From Sulfurimonas autotrophica DSM 16294 (lineage in GTDB: Bacteria; Campylobacterota; Campylobacteria; Campylobacterales; Sulfurimonadaceae), in NCBI RefSeq assembly GCF_000147355.1, contig NC_014506.1:1116001-1180000 (forward strand): a DNA stretch of 64,000 bases. Reading direction: 5' to 3'. A program made the position numbers and the translations under genes. Each line of letters opens with the position of its first letter. The stretch's first letter is position 1. Positions 26,890-35,640 of this stretch are shown here, piece after piece. The notes beneath the pieces are model-generated. The model was not told where the DNA came from and made no database searches. It was given only the letters and a program-made list of their open reading frames with translations.

Positions 26890-28105
26890 ACAGTTTCAAC
26901 CTTTCCCCGACTCTGATTAAAGAACCTTTAATGTTGTTTTGCGCGCGTATATTTTTAATACTGATTTTATGTGCTCTGGCAATGGATTCTAAAGAGTCTC
27001 CTCTCTTTACCATATAATAGTATTTACTTTTAAATTTCTGATGCCTGCTTCTTTTTGCGATAGGAATGATTAATTTTTGTCTGATTCTCAAACGATTGCT
27101 TCGCAATTTATTAAAATCTTTAATAACCTTGTATGAAACACCGTATTTTTTGCCGATGCGAGAAAGGTTATCACCATTTCTCACTACATGCACCTTGTAA
27201 AAGTTTTGCATAGGCTCTTTGTAATATTTTTGTTTATATTCCGCAAGTTTAATATAAGGAATATATACATCATAGCCTTTGGAATAAGGTGGAACAAAGT
27301 CATATTTCAAATGTCTGTTAAGCTTTTTCAGGTCTTTGAGCGGAATGTGAATCAGCTTTGAAAGTCGTGTTAATGACTCCCCTCTAGGCAGTTTAATCGT
27401 TGCAATGGAATAAGCATTAGCACGGTTTAAAAGGTACTCATACTCGCTGTGCAGCATGTATTGCTCATCACTGCCTATTAGTGCCAACGCAACTATTTTT
27501 CGTATATAATAACGGCTTTCTCTTGGAATATAATGCTTTCTTGCATCAAGCAGTACAGAAAGATCATCCGTTTTTGCTTTTCTGATTGCCTTGTTCAGCG
27601 CACCGCCACCGCAGTTATATGCGATGGCAGCCAAATACCACTTACCAAATCTTTCATGAAGTGCTGAGAGATACTTTGCCGCTGCCTCAGTTGACTTGAT
27701 TAAATCACGTCTTTCATCTACATACTCATCTATTTTCAAATGAAAAAGTTTTCCTGTTGCCGGCATAAACTGCCATAACCCGGCTGCTCTTTTGCGAGAG
27801 TAAGCTTTTGTATGAAAGTTTGATTCAGCCATAGCAAGATATAGAAATTCTTGAGGAACATTGTATTTTGAAAGAGTGCTTTTAATCGCAGGAATAAACA
27901 AATATGCCTCTTCCATCGCCTTGAAAAAATGTTTGTTTTTTGATAATGTCCTGGCTTTCATCTTGTTCATAATAGGATCATATAAAAATGAGGGTTCTAT
28001 ATCCAACGAGTCTAACAGTGCCAGCTCTTTATTATAATTTGACTCATACGTCAAATTAGCCATAAGTAATAACGGGAAAAATAAGGTTAATATATATTTA
28101 ATCAT
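26882..28105 (-). CDS. Membrane-bound lytic murein transglycosylase (MltD-like) with LysM repeats
   Basis: This protein of about 407 residues has an N-terminal hydrophobic signal (IKYILTLFFPLLLMANLTY). Residues of about 85-230 form an SLT domain with AMAESNFHTKAYSRKRAAG, LWQFMPATGKLFHL and YLAAIAYNCGGGALNKA. The C-terminus holds two LysM repeats (VVRNGDNLSRIGKKYGVS and VKRGDSLESIARAHKIS). It cleaves the MurNAc-GlcNAc bond. An in-frame TTG at 28111 is two codons upstream of the chosen ATG. It overlaps rlpA, another glycan enzyme, implying joint action. Confidence 0.9.
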   Translation of the reverse strand: MIKYILTLFFPLLLMANLTYESNYNKELALLDSLDIEPSFLYDPIMNKMKARTLSKNKHFFKAMEEAYLFIPAIKSTLSKYNVPQEFLYLAMAESNFHTKAYSRKRAAGLWQFMPATGKLFHLKIDEYVDERRDLIKSTEAAAKYLSALHERFGKWYLAAIAYNCGGGALNKAIRKAKTDDLSVLLDARKHYIPRESRYYIRKIVALALIGSDEQYMLHSEYEYLLNRANAYSIATIKLPRGESLTRLSKLIHIPLKDLKKLNRHLKYDFVPPYSKGYDVYIPYIKLAEYKQKYYKEPMQNFYKVHVVRNGDNLSRIGKKYGVSYKVIKDFNKLRSNRLRIRQKLIIPIAKRSRHQKFKSKYYYMVKRGDSLESIARAHKISIKNIRAQNNIKGSLIRVGERLKLYE

Positions 28106-28189
28106 AGACAACTTTTTTAGTTTTAATTTTTTTTAATATATGCTATTTTATCTAAAATAGTATTAAAAAAAGTTGTATCCGATCTAATA

Positions 28190-28966
28190 TTAAGACATAT
28201 GAAAGAGTTTCAGGGCATTTTTTGTAGTTATTTTCTCTATTTCTTCTCTTGAGATTTCTAAAATTTCTGACATTTTTTGTGCCACAAAAGTTGTATAAAG
28301 CGGTTCATTTCGCTCTCCGCGATGTGGTGTAGGAGTCAAATAAGGTCCATCAGTTTCTATAATGAGCTTCTCTTTTGGTATGTGGGGCAAAATATTTACA
28401 AGCTTTTTGGCATTTTTAAAGGTCAAAACACCGCCTATGCCAAAATAAAAATTCTCATTTGCAAGACTCAACAGCTCATCATCCGCATTAAAACAGTGTA
28501 AAACACCGCCGACTTCGCCTGCATTATGGTCTAAAAGTATCATTTTTGAATCATGTGAAGCGTTACGAATATGGACTATCAAAGGTTTTTTGTGTTTTTT
28601 GGCAAATTCTATTTGATCTGCAAAAACCTTTGCCTGTGTTTCTTTCTCTTGTGCTTTTTCTTCATCACTGCCTTCAAGGCGAAAATAATCCATGCCGCAT
28701 TCGCCAATAGCCACACACTTTTCATGCCCGACATACTTTTCAAAGTATGTTATGTCAAAACCTTCAATATCATAAGGATGCACTCCGATTGCAAAATATA
28801 CATCATCATAACGCTCAGCGATGCTAATGGCTTTTTCCAAAGTGCTTAAATCAGCTCCGGGAATGATAAAACGCTTGACCCCGCCCTCTCTGGCACGCCC
28901 TAGTACTGCATTCAAGTCTTCATCATATCTTGCATCATCCAAATGTATATGTGTATCAATTATCAT
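28190..28966 (-). CDS. tatD: TatD-family metal-dependent DNase
   Basis: This 258-residue TIM-barrel hydrolase has DTHIHLDDARYD (metal HxH), AIGECGMDYFR, KPLIVHIRNAS, GVLHCFNAD and LIIETDGPYLTPTPHRGE, the full TatD signature set. It probably acts in DNA quality control or repair. Its start overlaps the end of a small membrane protein gene lying between it and recN. Confidence 0.93.
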   Translation of the reverse strand: MIIDTHIHLDDARYDEDLNAVLGRAREGGVKRFIIPGADLSTLEKAISIAERYDDVYFAIGVHPYDIEGFDITYFEKYVGHEKCVAIGECGMDYFRLEGSDEEKAQEKETQAKVFADQIEFAKKHKKPLIVHIRNASHDSKMILLDHNAGEVGGVLHCFNADDELLSLANENFYFGIGGVLTFKNAKKLVNILPHIPKEKLIIETDGPYLTPTPHRGERNEPLYTTFVAQKMSEILEISREEIEKITTKNALKLFHMS

Positions 28967-29126
28967 TTTTTTCTTCTCTTTTTTTCTTTACATGTAATAT
29001 ATTTCGTATCATCAAAAATATAAAAACTGCAGATACTAAAACAGAACCGCCTGCTAAAAGCATATTGCCGGCATTGTAAAAATTATATGCTAAAAACAGT
29101 CCTACAACTGAAATTATAAAACACAT
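28956..29126 (-). CDS. 56-residue membrane protein between recN and tatD
   Basis: This short reading frame starts with ATG at 29126 behind GGAGG eight bases upstream. It overlaps the recN end by 13 bases and the tatD start by 11 bases, so all three genes are translationally coupled. The product has two predicted membrane helices (MCFIISVVGLFLAYNFY and LAGGSVLVSAVFIFLMI) and a basic tail (HVKKKREEKNDN). The tight overlap at both ends and the strong ribosome site argue that it is real. No family is recognised. Confidence 0.7.
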   Translation of the reverse strand: MCFIISVVGLFLAYNFYNAGNMLLAGGSVLVSAVFIFLMIRNILHVKKKREEKNDN

Positions 29127-30658
29127 TTACTTGCCTCCAACAGCTCTTTTGCAAACTTTTTGGCTTCATTTGAGATGCTTTCACCACTGATTATTCTGGC
29201 TATTTCATCTACACGTTCATCCATACTAAGCTCTTTTGTTTTTGATATTTTACCATCTTTATAGACCAAAAAGTGCTGATCGCCCATAGAAGTAAGCTGC
29301 GGTTGATGAGAAATAACAAAAATTTGAAAATGTTTTGAGAGCTGTTTTAAAACTTTTGCCACGCTCATAGACTCCTCACCGCTAAGGTTTGCATCTATCT
29401 CATCTAGCATTAACACACCGCCGTTGCTGCTCATAAACTCTGACTTTAATGCCAGAACTGCCAAGCGAAGCCTGTTAAATTCACCTGTACTGATTTTTGA
29501 GAGTTCTACGCCGTCAAGTTCTATCTCTAACTTGTCTTGTCCATGTATATCATACTCAGTCTTACGGATATGAATTTTGGCATCTCGTAAATATAAATTA
29601 TTTAAGTATCTGTTCAAATCTTTTATAAAAGCAGGCAATGCTTTAGCTCTGAGGCTGCTAAGTTCATTTGCAAGCTCTTGTACCAGAGTAGAGAGTTCTT
29701 CATACCTTACATGTAAGTCATTTTTTGCGACTTCTATATTTTCGTATTTGGCAAGTTCTGTCTCTTTTTGCTTTTTGTACTCCAGCGCTTCTTCTATACT
29801 GCCATACCTTCGTTTAAGCCCGCTAAGCGCTTCTATGCGGTTGAGAACTTCTTCTACATCAACTTCATCAAGTGCACAAAATTTTTCTTGCGCACTTTCA
29901 AAAATCTCTCGAAGCTCATTCATAGCATCATCAAAAAAACTGCTCTGCTCATCCAAAGCCTCTAATGCAGAAGAAACCAAATGCTCATAATTGAAAATTT
30001 CACTCGCAGACTCTATACTGCTTAAAACTTTTTCTTTTTTAGAAAGTTCTTTTTTGATTTGCAAAAGCTCTTCATCTTCTCCGGCAGTCGGATTTATATC
30101 TTGTATTTTTTTTATCTCATAGGCTGCAAACTCTTTAAGTTCAACTATTTTTCTCTCTTCCTCAGCTATTACATGTAACTCTTTTTTTACCTCTTGGTAC
30201 TCCAAAAAGCTCTTTTGATAGCTCTCTTTTAACTTCGCAACTTTTTGAGACTTCGCCCCTGCTCTCTTATCTAAAATGCCAAGCAGATTTTCATTTTCAA
30301 AATCACTGAAATCTTTCAAACTCAAATGCCTCAAATAATTTGAAGCAACTGCAGAAATGGACTTTTTGGAAAGGCTTTGATTGTTTATGAAGTAACGGGA
30401 TTTCTCTTTTTTGATGTGCTTAAATACATTGACATCGTCATTATCTATGCTCGTACTCTCTTCATCAATATCCCATGTAACACAAGACTCGCACAAAGCA
30501 GCATCACAAGAGCTTCCACCCACAGAAGCTAAAATAGACTCCATAAGTATAGATTTCCCGCTCCCACTTGGTCCAGTAAAAACAATCAATCCGCTTTGCA
30601 GATTTAATTCTGTCTCTTTAAAACTCAAGTAATCTTTTAAGTAAAATCTTTCTATCAT
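29114..30658 (-). CDS. recN: RecN-like SMC-family DNA repair ATPase
   Basis: This 514-residue protein has an N-terminal Walker A FTGPSGSGKSILMESI, long coiled-coil arms (about 150-360, rich in Glu/Lys/Leu heptads), and a C-terminal ABC head with LSKISTGEFNRLRLAVLALK (signature) and GGVLMLDEIDANLSGEES (Walker B/D loop). That places it in the RecN family for double-strand-break repair. It is a little shorter than E. coli RecN. It lies 12 bases after the end of intI, on the same strand, so the integron sits immediately upstream of the recN promoter region. Confidence 0.9.
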   Translation of the reverse strand: MIERFYLKDYLSFKETELNLQSGLIVFTGPSGSGKSILMESILASVGGSSCDAALCESCVTWDIDEESTSIDNDDVNVFKHIKKEKSRYFINNQSLSKKSISAVASNYLRHLSLKDFSDFENENLLGILDKRAGAKSQKVAKLKESYQKSFLEYQEVKKELHVIAEEERKIVELKEFAAYEIKKIQDINPTAGEDEELLQIKKELSKKEKVLSSIESASEIFNYEHLVSSALEALDEQSSFFDDAMNELREIFESAQEKFCALDEVDVEEVLNRIEALSGLKRRYGSIEEALEYKKQKETELAKYENIEVAKNDLHVRYEELSTLVQELANELSSLRAKALPAFIKDLNRYLNNLYLRDAKIHIRKTEYDIHGQDKLEIELDGVELSKISTGEFNRLRLAVLALKSEFMSSNGGVLMLDEIDANLSGEESMSVAKVLKQLSKHFQIFVISHQPQLTSMGDQHFLVYKDGKISKTKELSMDERVDEIARIISGESISNEAKKFAKELLEASKCVL

Positions 30659-30670
30659 TTTCTTTGCCTT

Positions 30671-31687
30671 TTAAAAGTCTAATGGACTTATGAGTTTTGC
30701 TTTGTTCATCTCGCTTACAACGTGTCTGGCACTAAATGCCGATACCACCGTCGCTAAAGCGAAAGTGTGGTGCGTGTAAATCATAGTAGTTTCTACAGAT
30801 TTATGCCCTAAAAGCTCTTGAATTGACCTTAAGTCTATGCCGGTCTGTAATAAATGAGTTGCATAACTATGCCTAAATATATGCGAAGTCACCCGCTTAT
30901 TTAGATTTGCTTTTTTCGATGCGATTTTAATATTGCGTCCGAGCGTTTGAGGATGGATATGGTGCCTTCTTTTTAGATTACTTCTAGGATCTTTAGAAAT
31001 ATTTCTCATCGGAAATAAAAACTGCCATTTTGTTTCATATTTTGCATTTGGGTACTTTTTTTCATATGCAAAAGGCAAATAAACACTGCCATAGCCATCT
31101 TCAAGGTCTTTTACATGTATATCCTGTACTCGTTGTACTTGAACTAAAAGTTCCTCTTTTAATTTTAACGGTAAAGGTATAGTCTTGTCTTTTAATGATT
31201 TGGAATCCCAAATGTAAAGTTTGTTAAATCCAAAATCAATATCTTTAATACGTATATTTAATACCTCGCTCATACGTAAGCCACATCCATACATCAAAGT
31301 TGTAACTAATTTATAGATACCCGTGAGGTTTTGTAAAACTTTCTGTACTTCTTCTTTTGTAAGTACAACTGGAATATGCTTCCTCTCTTGCGCTCGTAAA
31401 GCTTGTATGTTCCATTCTACAGTGTCAAGCCCTAACACTTCTTTATAAAGAAATAAAATGGCACTAAATGCTTGATTCTGTGTCGTAGGGCTAACCTGTT
31501 TTTTAACAGCTAAAAAGGTCAGAAACTCTTCTATTTCTTTTTTTGCCATATCTATAGGGTGTTTTTTGTTATGAAAAAGTATATAATGCTTTATCCAATG
31601 TATATAAGTTTTCTCGGTTGAAATACTATAATGCATAAAACGAATTTTTTCACGAACGATATCAAGCAATTTTTTCTTTGCACTCAA
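30671..31687 (-). CDS. intI: Integron integrase IntI (tyrosine recombinase)
   Basis: This 338-residue tyrosine recombinase has catalytic [18 protein letters not shown] (Arg), [17 protein letters not shown] (HxxR), [15 protein letters not shown] (His, Tyr) and an N-terminal SAM-like domain. Between them, roughly residues 190-235, lies the integron-specific patch: [20 protein letters not shown], then [19 protein letters not shown]. XerC/D and phage integrases lack this segment. It starts at TTG 31687 behind GGGAGGT. It inserts and excises cassettes by folding one strand of attC. All catalytic residues are visible, so it should be active. Confidence 0.95.
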   Translation of the reverse strand: MSAKKKLLDIVREKIRFMHYSISTEKTYIHWIKHYILFHNKKHPIDMAKKEIEEFLTFLAVKKQVSPTTQNQAFSAILFLYKEVLGLDTVEWNIQALRAQERKHIPVVLTKEEVQKVLQNLTGIYKLVTTLMYGCGLRMSEVLNIRIKDIDFGFNKLYIWDSKSLKDKTIPLPLKLKEELLVQVQRVQDIHVKDLEDGYGSVYLPFAYEKKYPNAKYETKWQFLFPMRNISKDPRSNLKRRHHIHPQTLGRNIKIASKKANLNKRVTSHIFRHSYATHLLQTGIDLRSIQELLGHKSVETTMIYTHHTFALATVVSAFSARHVVSEMNKAKLISPLDF

Positions 31688-31940
31688 AACATACCTCCCT
31701 TTTTAAGGAACTAAATGTGTTTTTATTAGAATAATCAAAAAATCAACGAACACTTTGTTCTACTATTTGCTTTTTTTAGAACAAAAACACATTTTATTTT
31801 TAAGTATAATAGCTATTATTTAAAATATTTATCGAAAATATGACAAAATGCAATAATTTTGATAATTAACATGCAAATATAATGTTTGTTAAATTTGATT
31901 TATAAAACTGTTTTAGATAGAATGTCCGTTGAATAAATAG
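31688..31940 (+). promoter_or_regulatory. attI region with intI promoter and candidate cassette promoter
   Basis: The 253 bp between the intI start and the first cassette core site (G31940|TT) has no gene. It contains a perfect 12 bp inverted repeat, AAATGTGTTTTT (31713-31724) and AAAAACACATTT (31783-31794), flanking the probable intI promoter. TATAAT boxes reading toward the cassettes lie at 31805-31810 and 31878-31883, and either could be the -10 of a Pc promoter, though the -35 elements are weak. The recombination point is inferred from the first GTT followed by a cassette-type end. Confidence 0.55.
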
Positions 31941-31992
31941 TTATCCGCTCACTGCGTGACCGGATAACGGGGGCGTTTAGCCCGTGCCCCCG
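31941..31992 (+). repeat. Cassette 1: 52 bp gene-less deletion derivative
   Basis: This segment lies between two GTT core sites. It begins like the 151 bp gene-less cassette (TTATCCGCTCACTGCGTGAC, then CGGATAACGGGGGCG) but has only a short GC-rich loop before CCCCCGTTA. Its arms ATAACGGGGGC / GCCCCCGTTA form an attC-like hairpin. It occupies the first position after attI, where newest insertions land. Confidence 0.7.
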
Positions 31993-32028
31993 TTAGTCGA
32001 CAAACATAAATATATTAAAAGGGTGTCC

Positions 32029-32982
32029 ATGAAAAAACAAGAGATTGAGAGTATAGAAGAATTATTAAAAACTTATCTTGAAAATGATATATCAGCTGAA
32101 GAAATAGTAAAAAAGATAAATTTTAAAATTTTATATGAAGACCCTATATTAAAAGGTGAATTAACGACACCATATATAGAAATGCTATCTGAATATCAAG
32201 AGAGTGTTTTTTATGCTTATTTAGCAATTACAGGTAGAAAAGAAAATTTAGTTTTTTTAACCGATGAAGAGAAATCAGCATTAAGCTTAAAATTTAAAAT
32301 TGATGATGGAAGTGATATTATTCAAACCGCTTTTGAAAAGATTGACAACTTTAATGATTTATTAAAAGAAGGAGTACAAAAGATGAATGGCACACAAGTA
32401 GTATTAGTAGCTCTTATTATCGCTGGTTATCTTTCAATCGATAAACTAGCTGATACATTTGAGAATATTGAAACAAAGAAAATTGAAGTAACAGTACCTA
32501 TAGCAAATATAGAAAGAGAAAAAGAACTTTATAGTACTTTCAAGGATATGCAAAAAAATCTACTCAATAATAAGTTTGATAGAAAAAAACAAGAAGCATT
32601 ACATAAACCTCTTTATTCATATCCAAACAATACATTAAAAACTCAAGAAGAAGTTATCACATCTGAACAAGCAAAAGAACTAAAAATCAAACCTGTAATA
32701 GAAACAGAAAATATAAAGGGACTATATATGGTTGATGGGGTAAAAGGTGCCAGTGAAAGCCGTAGTTTAACTACATTTTGGTTAATTAATAAAGCAGGTA
32801 AAGATTTTTCAATTCAATTAAAAAATAATGAGTTAGACACTATGAGAAAAAATTTATTATTTGAAAATATGGGTAAAATAATATATCTTGACTTGGAAAT
32901 AAAGAAAAAAGATGGTGTAATTAAAAATAAGATAATTAATGCAATTTATGATAAAAATTCTAATCCGGAACTATTTATTTAA
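32029..32982 (+). CDS. Cassette 2 orphan protein with internal hydrophobic segment
   Basis: This 317-residue protein starts at ATG 32029 behind AAAAGGG. The first 100 residues are acidic and helical, a hydrophobic stretch QVVLVALIIAGYLSIDKL lies near residues 118-135, a long charged helical part follows, and the last 80 residues are beta-rich (SLTTFWLINKAGKDFSIQL). No family is recognised. The layout, soluble domain, membrane-like segment, soluble domain, resembles effectors of unknown systems, but no function is claimed. Its neighbours are only cassette boundaries. Confidence 0.6.
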   Translation: MKKQEIESIEELLKTYLENDISAEEIVKKINFKILYEDPILKGELTTPYIEMLSEYQESVFYAYLAITGRKENLVFLTDEEKSALSLKFKIDDGSDIIQTAFEKIDNFNDLLKEGVQKMNGTQVVLVALIIAGYLSIDKLADTFENIETKKIEVTVPIANIEREKELYSTFKDMQKNLLNNKFDRKKQEALHKPLYSYPNNTLKTQEEVITSEQAKELKIKPVIETENIKGLYMVDGVKGASESRSLTTFWLINKAGKDFSIQLKNNELDTMRKNLLFENMGKIIYLDLEIKKKDGVIKNKIINAIYDKNSNPELFI

Positions 32983-32990
32983 ACTGTATA

Positions 32991-33059
32991 AGACTAACAA
33001 AACATAGTAGCTAATAAATTACCTAGCGGCAATTTATTAGCTATATTCAAACGTTAGCT
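32991..33059 (+). repeat. attC site of cassette 2
   Basis: R'' is GACTAAC and R' is GTTAGCT. The inner arms TAGCTAATAAATT / AATTTATTAGCTA enclose ACCTAGCGGC. The recombination point is G33053|TT. This belongs to the AT-rich TAAATTACC...GGCAATTTA attC family of this array. Confidence 0.88.
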
Positions 33060-33074
33060 TAACATTGGAACATT

Positions 33075-33623
33075 ATGAAAAAAGAAGATATTAAACGCCA
33101 TTTACACACTTACTCAGTTTATGGCAAAAGACGTACAACAATAAATCATGCATTTGCATCAGCAATCGCACCAAGTGATAATTATGATGAAAAAAAGATA
33201 AATGAAGCATTAGAGTTTTTAGAGCAAAATCCAAATAAAGATTTAAAGTGTGTATTCTGTAACAATGAAGCGGAAACATGGGATCATCTTGTTGGATTAG
33301 TAAAGAATGGAGAGCTTAGAGGTTTTGGGCACCAAATTGGCAATTTGGTACCATGTTGTAAAAATTGTAATTCTAAAAAAGGTAGTAAAGAATTTGACAA
33401 ATTTATTAATCAATACGATAAGATACATTTTGATAAAGATGAATTAATTGAACTACTTTCTAGATATCAAATGAAGTTTGCAAAAGAAATAGATTTAGAC
33501 CTTTTAAAAGAAAAAACACCTAATGAGTACAAATCATTTTTAAAAGTAAAACAAGAAATTTTTGACTTAATGGAACAAGCAGATGTTTTAGCTGAAAAGT
33601 TACGAAAGAACATACTTGGCTAG
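33075..33623 (+). CDS. HNH endonuclease domain protein
   Basis: This 182-residue protein has a CVFCNNEAETWDHLVGL motif at about residues 59-75, where the H of DH is the HNH catalytic histidine, and a second knuckle CCKNCNSKKG near residue 95. The four cysteines form a zinc site around the beta-beta-alpha metal fold. The N-terminal 55 residues and the helical C-terminus are of unknown role. A cassette-borne nuclease suggests a restriction or anti-phage function, but no partner gene lies in the cassette. Confidence 0.8.
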   Translation: MKKEDIKRHLHTYSVYGKRRTTINHAFASAIAPSDNYDEKKINEALEFLEQNPNKDLKCVFCNNEAETWDHLVGLVKNGELRGFGHQIGNLVPCCKNCNSKKGSKEFDKFINQYDKIHFDKDELIELLSRYQMKFAKEIDLDLLKEKTPNEYKSFLKVKQEIFDLMEQADVLAEKLRKNILG

Positions 33624-33626
33624 AAA

Positions 33627-33696
33627 AGCTAACAAGTACGAGGAGAGCAATAATTTACCCTAGCGGGAAAATTATTGCTCACGATAAACGTTATCC
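33627..33696 (+). repeat. attC site of cassette 3
   Basis: R'' is AGCTAAC. Arms GAGAGCAATAATTT / AAATTATTGCTC enclose ACCCTAGCGGG. R' GTTATCC begins the gene-less cassette. The point is G33690|TT. It belongs to the second attC family of the array (AGTACGAGGAG...GCTCACGA). Confidence 0.88.
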
Positions 33697-33841
33697 GCTC
33701 ACTGCGTGACCGGATAACGGGGGCGCGGGCTAAACGCCCACTGGTCATCTGTCGCACAGCGCCAGATAACAAGCGGTTGCACAGAGCACCCAAATGAAAA
33801 ATTTTAATTTTTCATTTGGGAGTCAGTGACCCGCGCCCCCG
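33691..33841 (+). repeat. Cassette 4: 151 bp gene-less GC-rich cassette
   Basis: The segment between G33690|TT and G33841|TT holds no plausible gene. It starts with the palindrome TTATCCG...CGGATAA, continues with the long inverted arms ATAACGGGGGCGCGGG and CCCGCGCCCCCGTTA, and has a central hairpin CCCAAATGAAAAATT / AATTTTTCATTTGGG (33789-33820). The whole cassette is therefore an attC with a giant structured loop. Its base composition differs sharply from the AT-rich neighbours. A second copy is at 40309-40459. Confidence 0.8.
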
Positions 33842-33882
33842 TTAAATGACACATAAATAAACCAATACAAAGGAGTAAAACT

Positions 33883-34254
33883 ATGCCGCACTTTGTAATA
33901 GATTGTTCAGAAAATATTTTAAAGTTACACTCGGAAGATGAGGTAATAAAACAAGTCCATACATCAGCTATCTCTACTAAACTATTCAATAAAAATGATA
34001 TAAAAGTAAGAGTAAATAGTTTTAAAAAATACTCGACAGGAGATAAAAAAGAAAATTTTATTCATATATTTGCAAATATTATGGAGGGTAGAAGCATTGA
34101 ACAAAAATTAAATTTATCAAAAACGATAGTTAAAGATTTAGCTTTGATGTTTCCATTAGTTCCTCATATAGGAACTAATGTAATTGAATTTGAGAGGGCA
34201 ACTTATTTTAATAAAAATATGCTTAATCCAAACTATCAATTTTCAATGCCATAA
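33883..34254 (+). CDS. Tautomerase-family protein (CHMI-like)
   Basis: This 123-residue protein begins MPHFVIDCSENIL. The N-terminal proline, as the catalytic base, and the MPHFVIDCS opening are typical of 5-carboxymethyl-2-hydroxymuconate isomerases. The rest (IHIFANIMEGRSIEQKLNLS) matches that fold. It probably isomerises a keto-enol substrate, though the true substrate is unknown. AAAGGAG precedes the start. No attC directly follows, which is unusual for the array. Confidence 0.75.
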   Translation: MPHFVIDCSENILKLHSEDEVIKQVHTSAISTKLFNKNDIKVRVNSFKKYSTGDKKENFIHIFANIMEGRSIEQKLNLSKTIVKDLALMFPLVPHIGTNVIEFERATYFNKNMLNPNYQFSMP

Positions 34255-34263
34255 AAACCTTGA

Positions 34264-34899
34264 CTAATTTATAAACTCTACCACACTTTGGAAATCTGAT
34301 CTTAATTGTTTTGACTGTTTATTTACTCTATATCCAAATGGGAGCATCATAGCTACTTGAAACTTGCTTGTATCTAGCTCTAAAACCTTCTCCACATTCT
34401 CTTTTTCAAACCCTTCTATGGGGCAAGAATCAATCTTGATAAATGCAGCAGCACTCATCATGTTTGCAGCTGCTATATAAGTTTGCCTTGCACTCCATTG
34501 ATATATTTTATCATCATCATTTAAAACATCACTAAGATGTGAGGCATAAAGTTTGATAAAAGAGTCTAGTTTATCTTCTGGCATGTTGCGACGCATAAGC
34601 TGTGAACGAACAACTCCACTCTCTACTTTTAAAGTTTCAATTCCTGCCAATACAACTACTAAATGTGAGCAAGTTGTAATTTGAGGTTGATTCCAACAAA
34701 ATGGTTTTAATTTTTCTCTCAATTCATCATTGGTAATAACCAAAAACTTCCATGCTTCCATACCAAAAGAGCTGGGTGATTTTCGTCCAACTTCTAAGAT
34801 ATAGTGCATATCTTCATTGCTTATTTTTTTAGTCTCATCAAATAGTTTACAAGCATGTCTAAAATCCATCATCTTTAAAAAATCTTCTTTTTTACTCAT
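34264..34899 (-). CDS. NAD(P)H-dependent nitroreductase
   Basis: This 211-residue flavoprotein has FRHACKLFDETKKIS at the N-terminus, RKSPSSFGMEAWKFLVI (FMN-phosphate contact), ARQTYIAAANMMSAAAFI, and MLPFGYRVN near the end, all signs of the NfsB/NfnB type. It reduces nitro- or quinone-type compounds with FMN. It runs opposite to the other cassette genes, with its stop ten bases after that of the tautomerase, so it was not captured in the usual orientation. Confidence 0.85.
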   Translation of the reverse strand: MSKKEDFLKMMDFRHACKLFDETKKISNEDMHYILEVGRKSPSSFGMEAWKFLVITNDELREKLKPFCWNQPQITTCSHLVVVLAGIETLKVESGVVRSQLMRRNMPEDKLDSFIKLYASHLSDVLNDDDKIYQWSARQTYIAAANMMSAAAFIKIDSCPIEGFEKENVEKVLELDTSKFQVAMMLPFGYRVNKQSKQLRSDFQSVVEFIN

Positions 34900-34923
34900 T
34901 TTTTTCCTTTTTTTAATTACTTT

Positions 34924-35559
34924 TTATAGTAATTGTAAGCCATAAATAGCTGTTATTACAAGAGTATAAGCTCCTAAGAGATAAACATTTCTAGGGTTTC
35001 CTGAAAGTTTTGGTGTTTTAATTTCAGATACATTTAAAATGGCAAGTCCAACACCACTAATGTATAGAACTATGGAAAAAGCTTCATGTGTAAAAAAGCT
35101 TTCAAATAAAAATATAAAAACTAAAATCAAACTATTGTTATCGAGAGCAAGACCTGTATATTTTGTACCACCTGCTAATCCATAGGTGCTAAAGTAACTA
35201 AGACGAATAGCTGCTGCTGCTACCATGATAAAAGCACCTATGAGATATATAGGCTCAAAATGTCCATAACTTAAAAGTAAAATGGCTGGTGTAACGCCAT
35301 AGCTTACTATATCTATAAGAACATCAAGTTGTCCACCAAATTTAGCATCTGTTTCTGTTCTACCTTTTAGTTTTCTAGCCACTAATCCATCAGCCCAATC
35401 AAAAGCAACAGCCCAAACCATTCCAATCATAGCGATAGAGTAGTAACCTAAAATAGAAGAATAAATAGCAAGTAGTGTACAGGCTAATCCTGAGAGTGAT
35501 AAAAGGTTTGGAAGGTCTTTTACATAAGAAAGAATAGTTGGTTGTTGTGTTTTTGGCAT
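34924..35559 (-). CDS. CDP-alcohol phosphatidyltransferase (PssA-like)
   Basis: This 211-residue protein has six hydrophobic helices and the motif DWADGLVARKLKG with GGQLDVLIDIVSYG, the eight-residue-spaced DxxDGxxAR...GxxxDxxxD metal site of CDP-alcohol phosphotransferases. It could make phosphatidylserine or another phospholipid head group. It lies upstream of the nitroreductase on the same strand. A divergent cytidylyltransferase lies 225 bases to the right, which makes a shared pathway possible. Gene orientation against the array is unusual. Confidence 0.82.
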   Translation of the reverse strand: MPKTQQPTILSYVKDLPNLLSLSGLACTLLAIYSSILGYYSIAMIGMVWAVAFDWADGLVARKLKGRTETDAKFGGQLDVLIDIVSYGVTPAILLLSYGHFEPIYLIGAFIMVAAAAIRLSYFSTYGLAGGTKYTGLALDNNSLILVFIFLFESFFTHEAFSIVLYISGVGLAILNVSEIKTPKLSGNPRNVYLLGAYTLVITAIYGLQLL

Positions 35560-35640
35560 TAAAAAAAGTCCTTTGAAATAAATAAGTTAAAATTATGCTA
35601 ATTATTTAGTATAATAATGGTATTATACCCTAAATCATAT

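Noticed and set aside
28112-28189. Terminator between tatD and the MltD-like gene
   Set aside because: A CTATTTTA/TAAAATAG hairpin and a wider CAACTTTTTT/AAAAAAGTTG pairing exist, but no T-run follows on the minus strand and the region is simply very AT-rich.
30671-31687. Phage integrase or XerC/XerD
   Set aside because: The extra segment with [12 protein letters not shown] and [11 protein letters not shown] is specific to integron integrases, and no phage genes or tRNA attachment site are near.
31748-31761. LexA/SOS box upstream of intI (GAAC...GTTC)
   Set aside because: The spacer is five bases rather than the usual four of the GAACN4GTTC box, and this lineage is generally without LexA. 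Kept only as part of a possible regulatory dyad.
33804-33989. 61-residue minus-strand frame in the gene-less cassette
   Set aside because: It crosses the cassette boundary into the tautomerase gene and has no ribosome site. It is created by the GC-rich palindromes.
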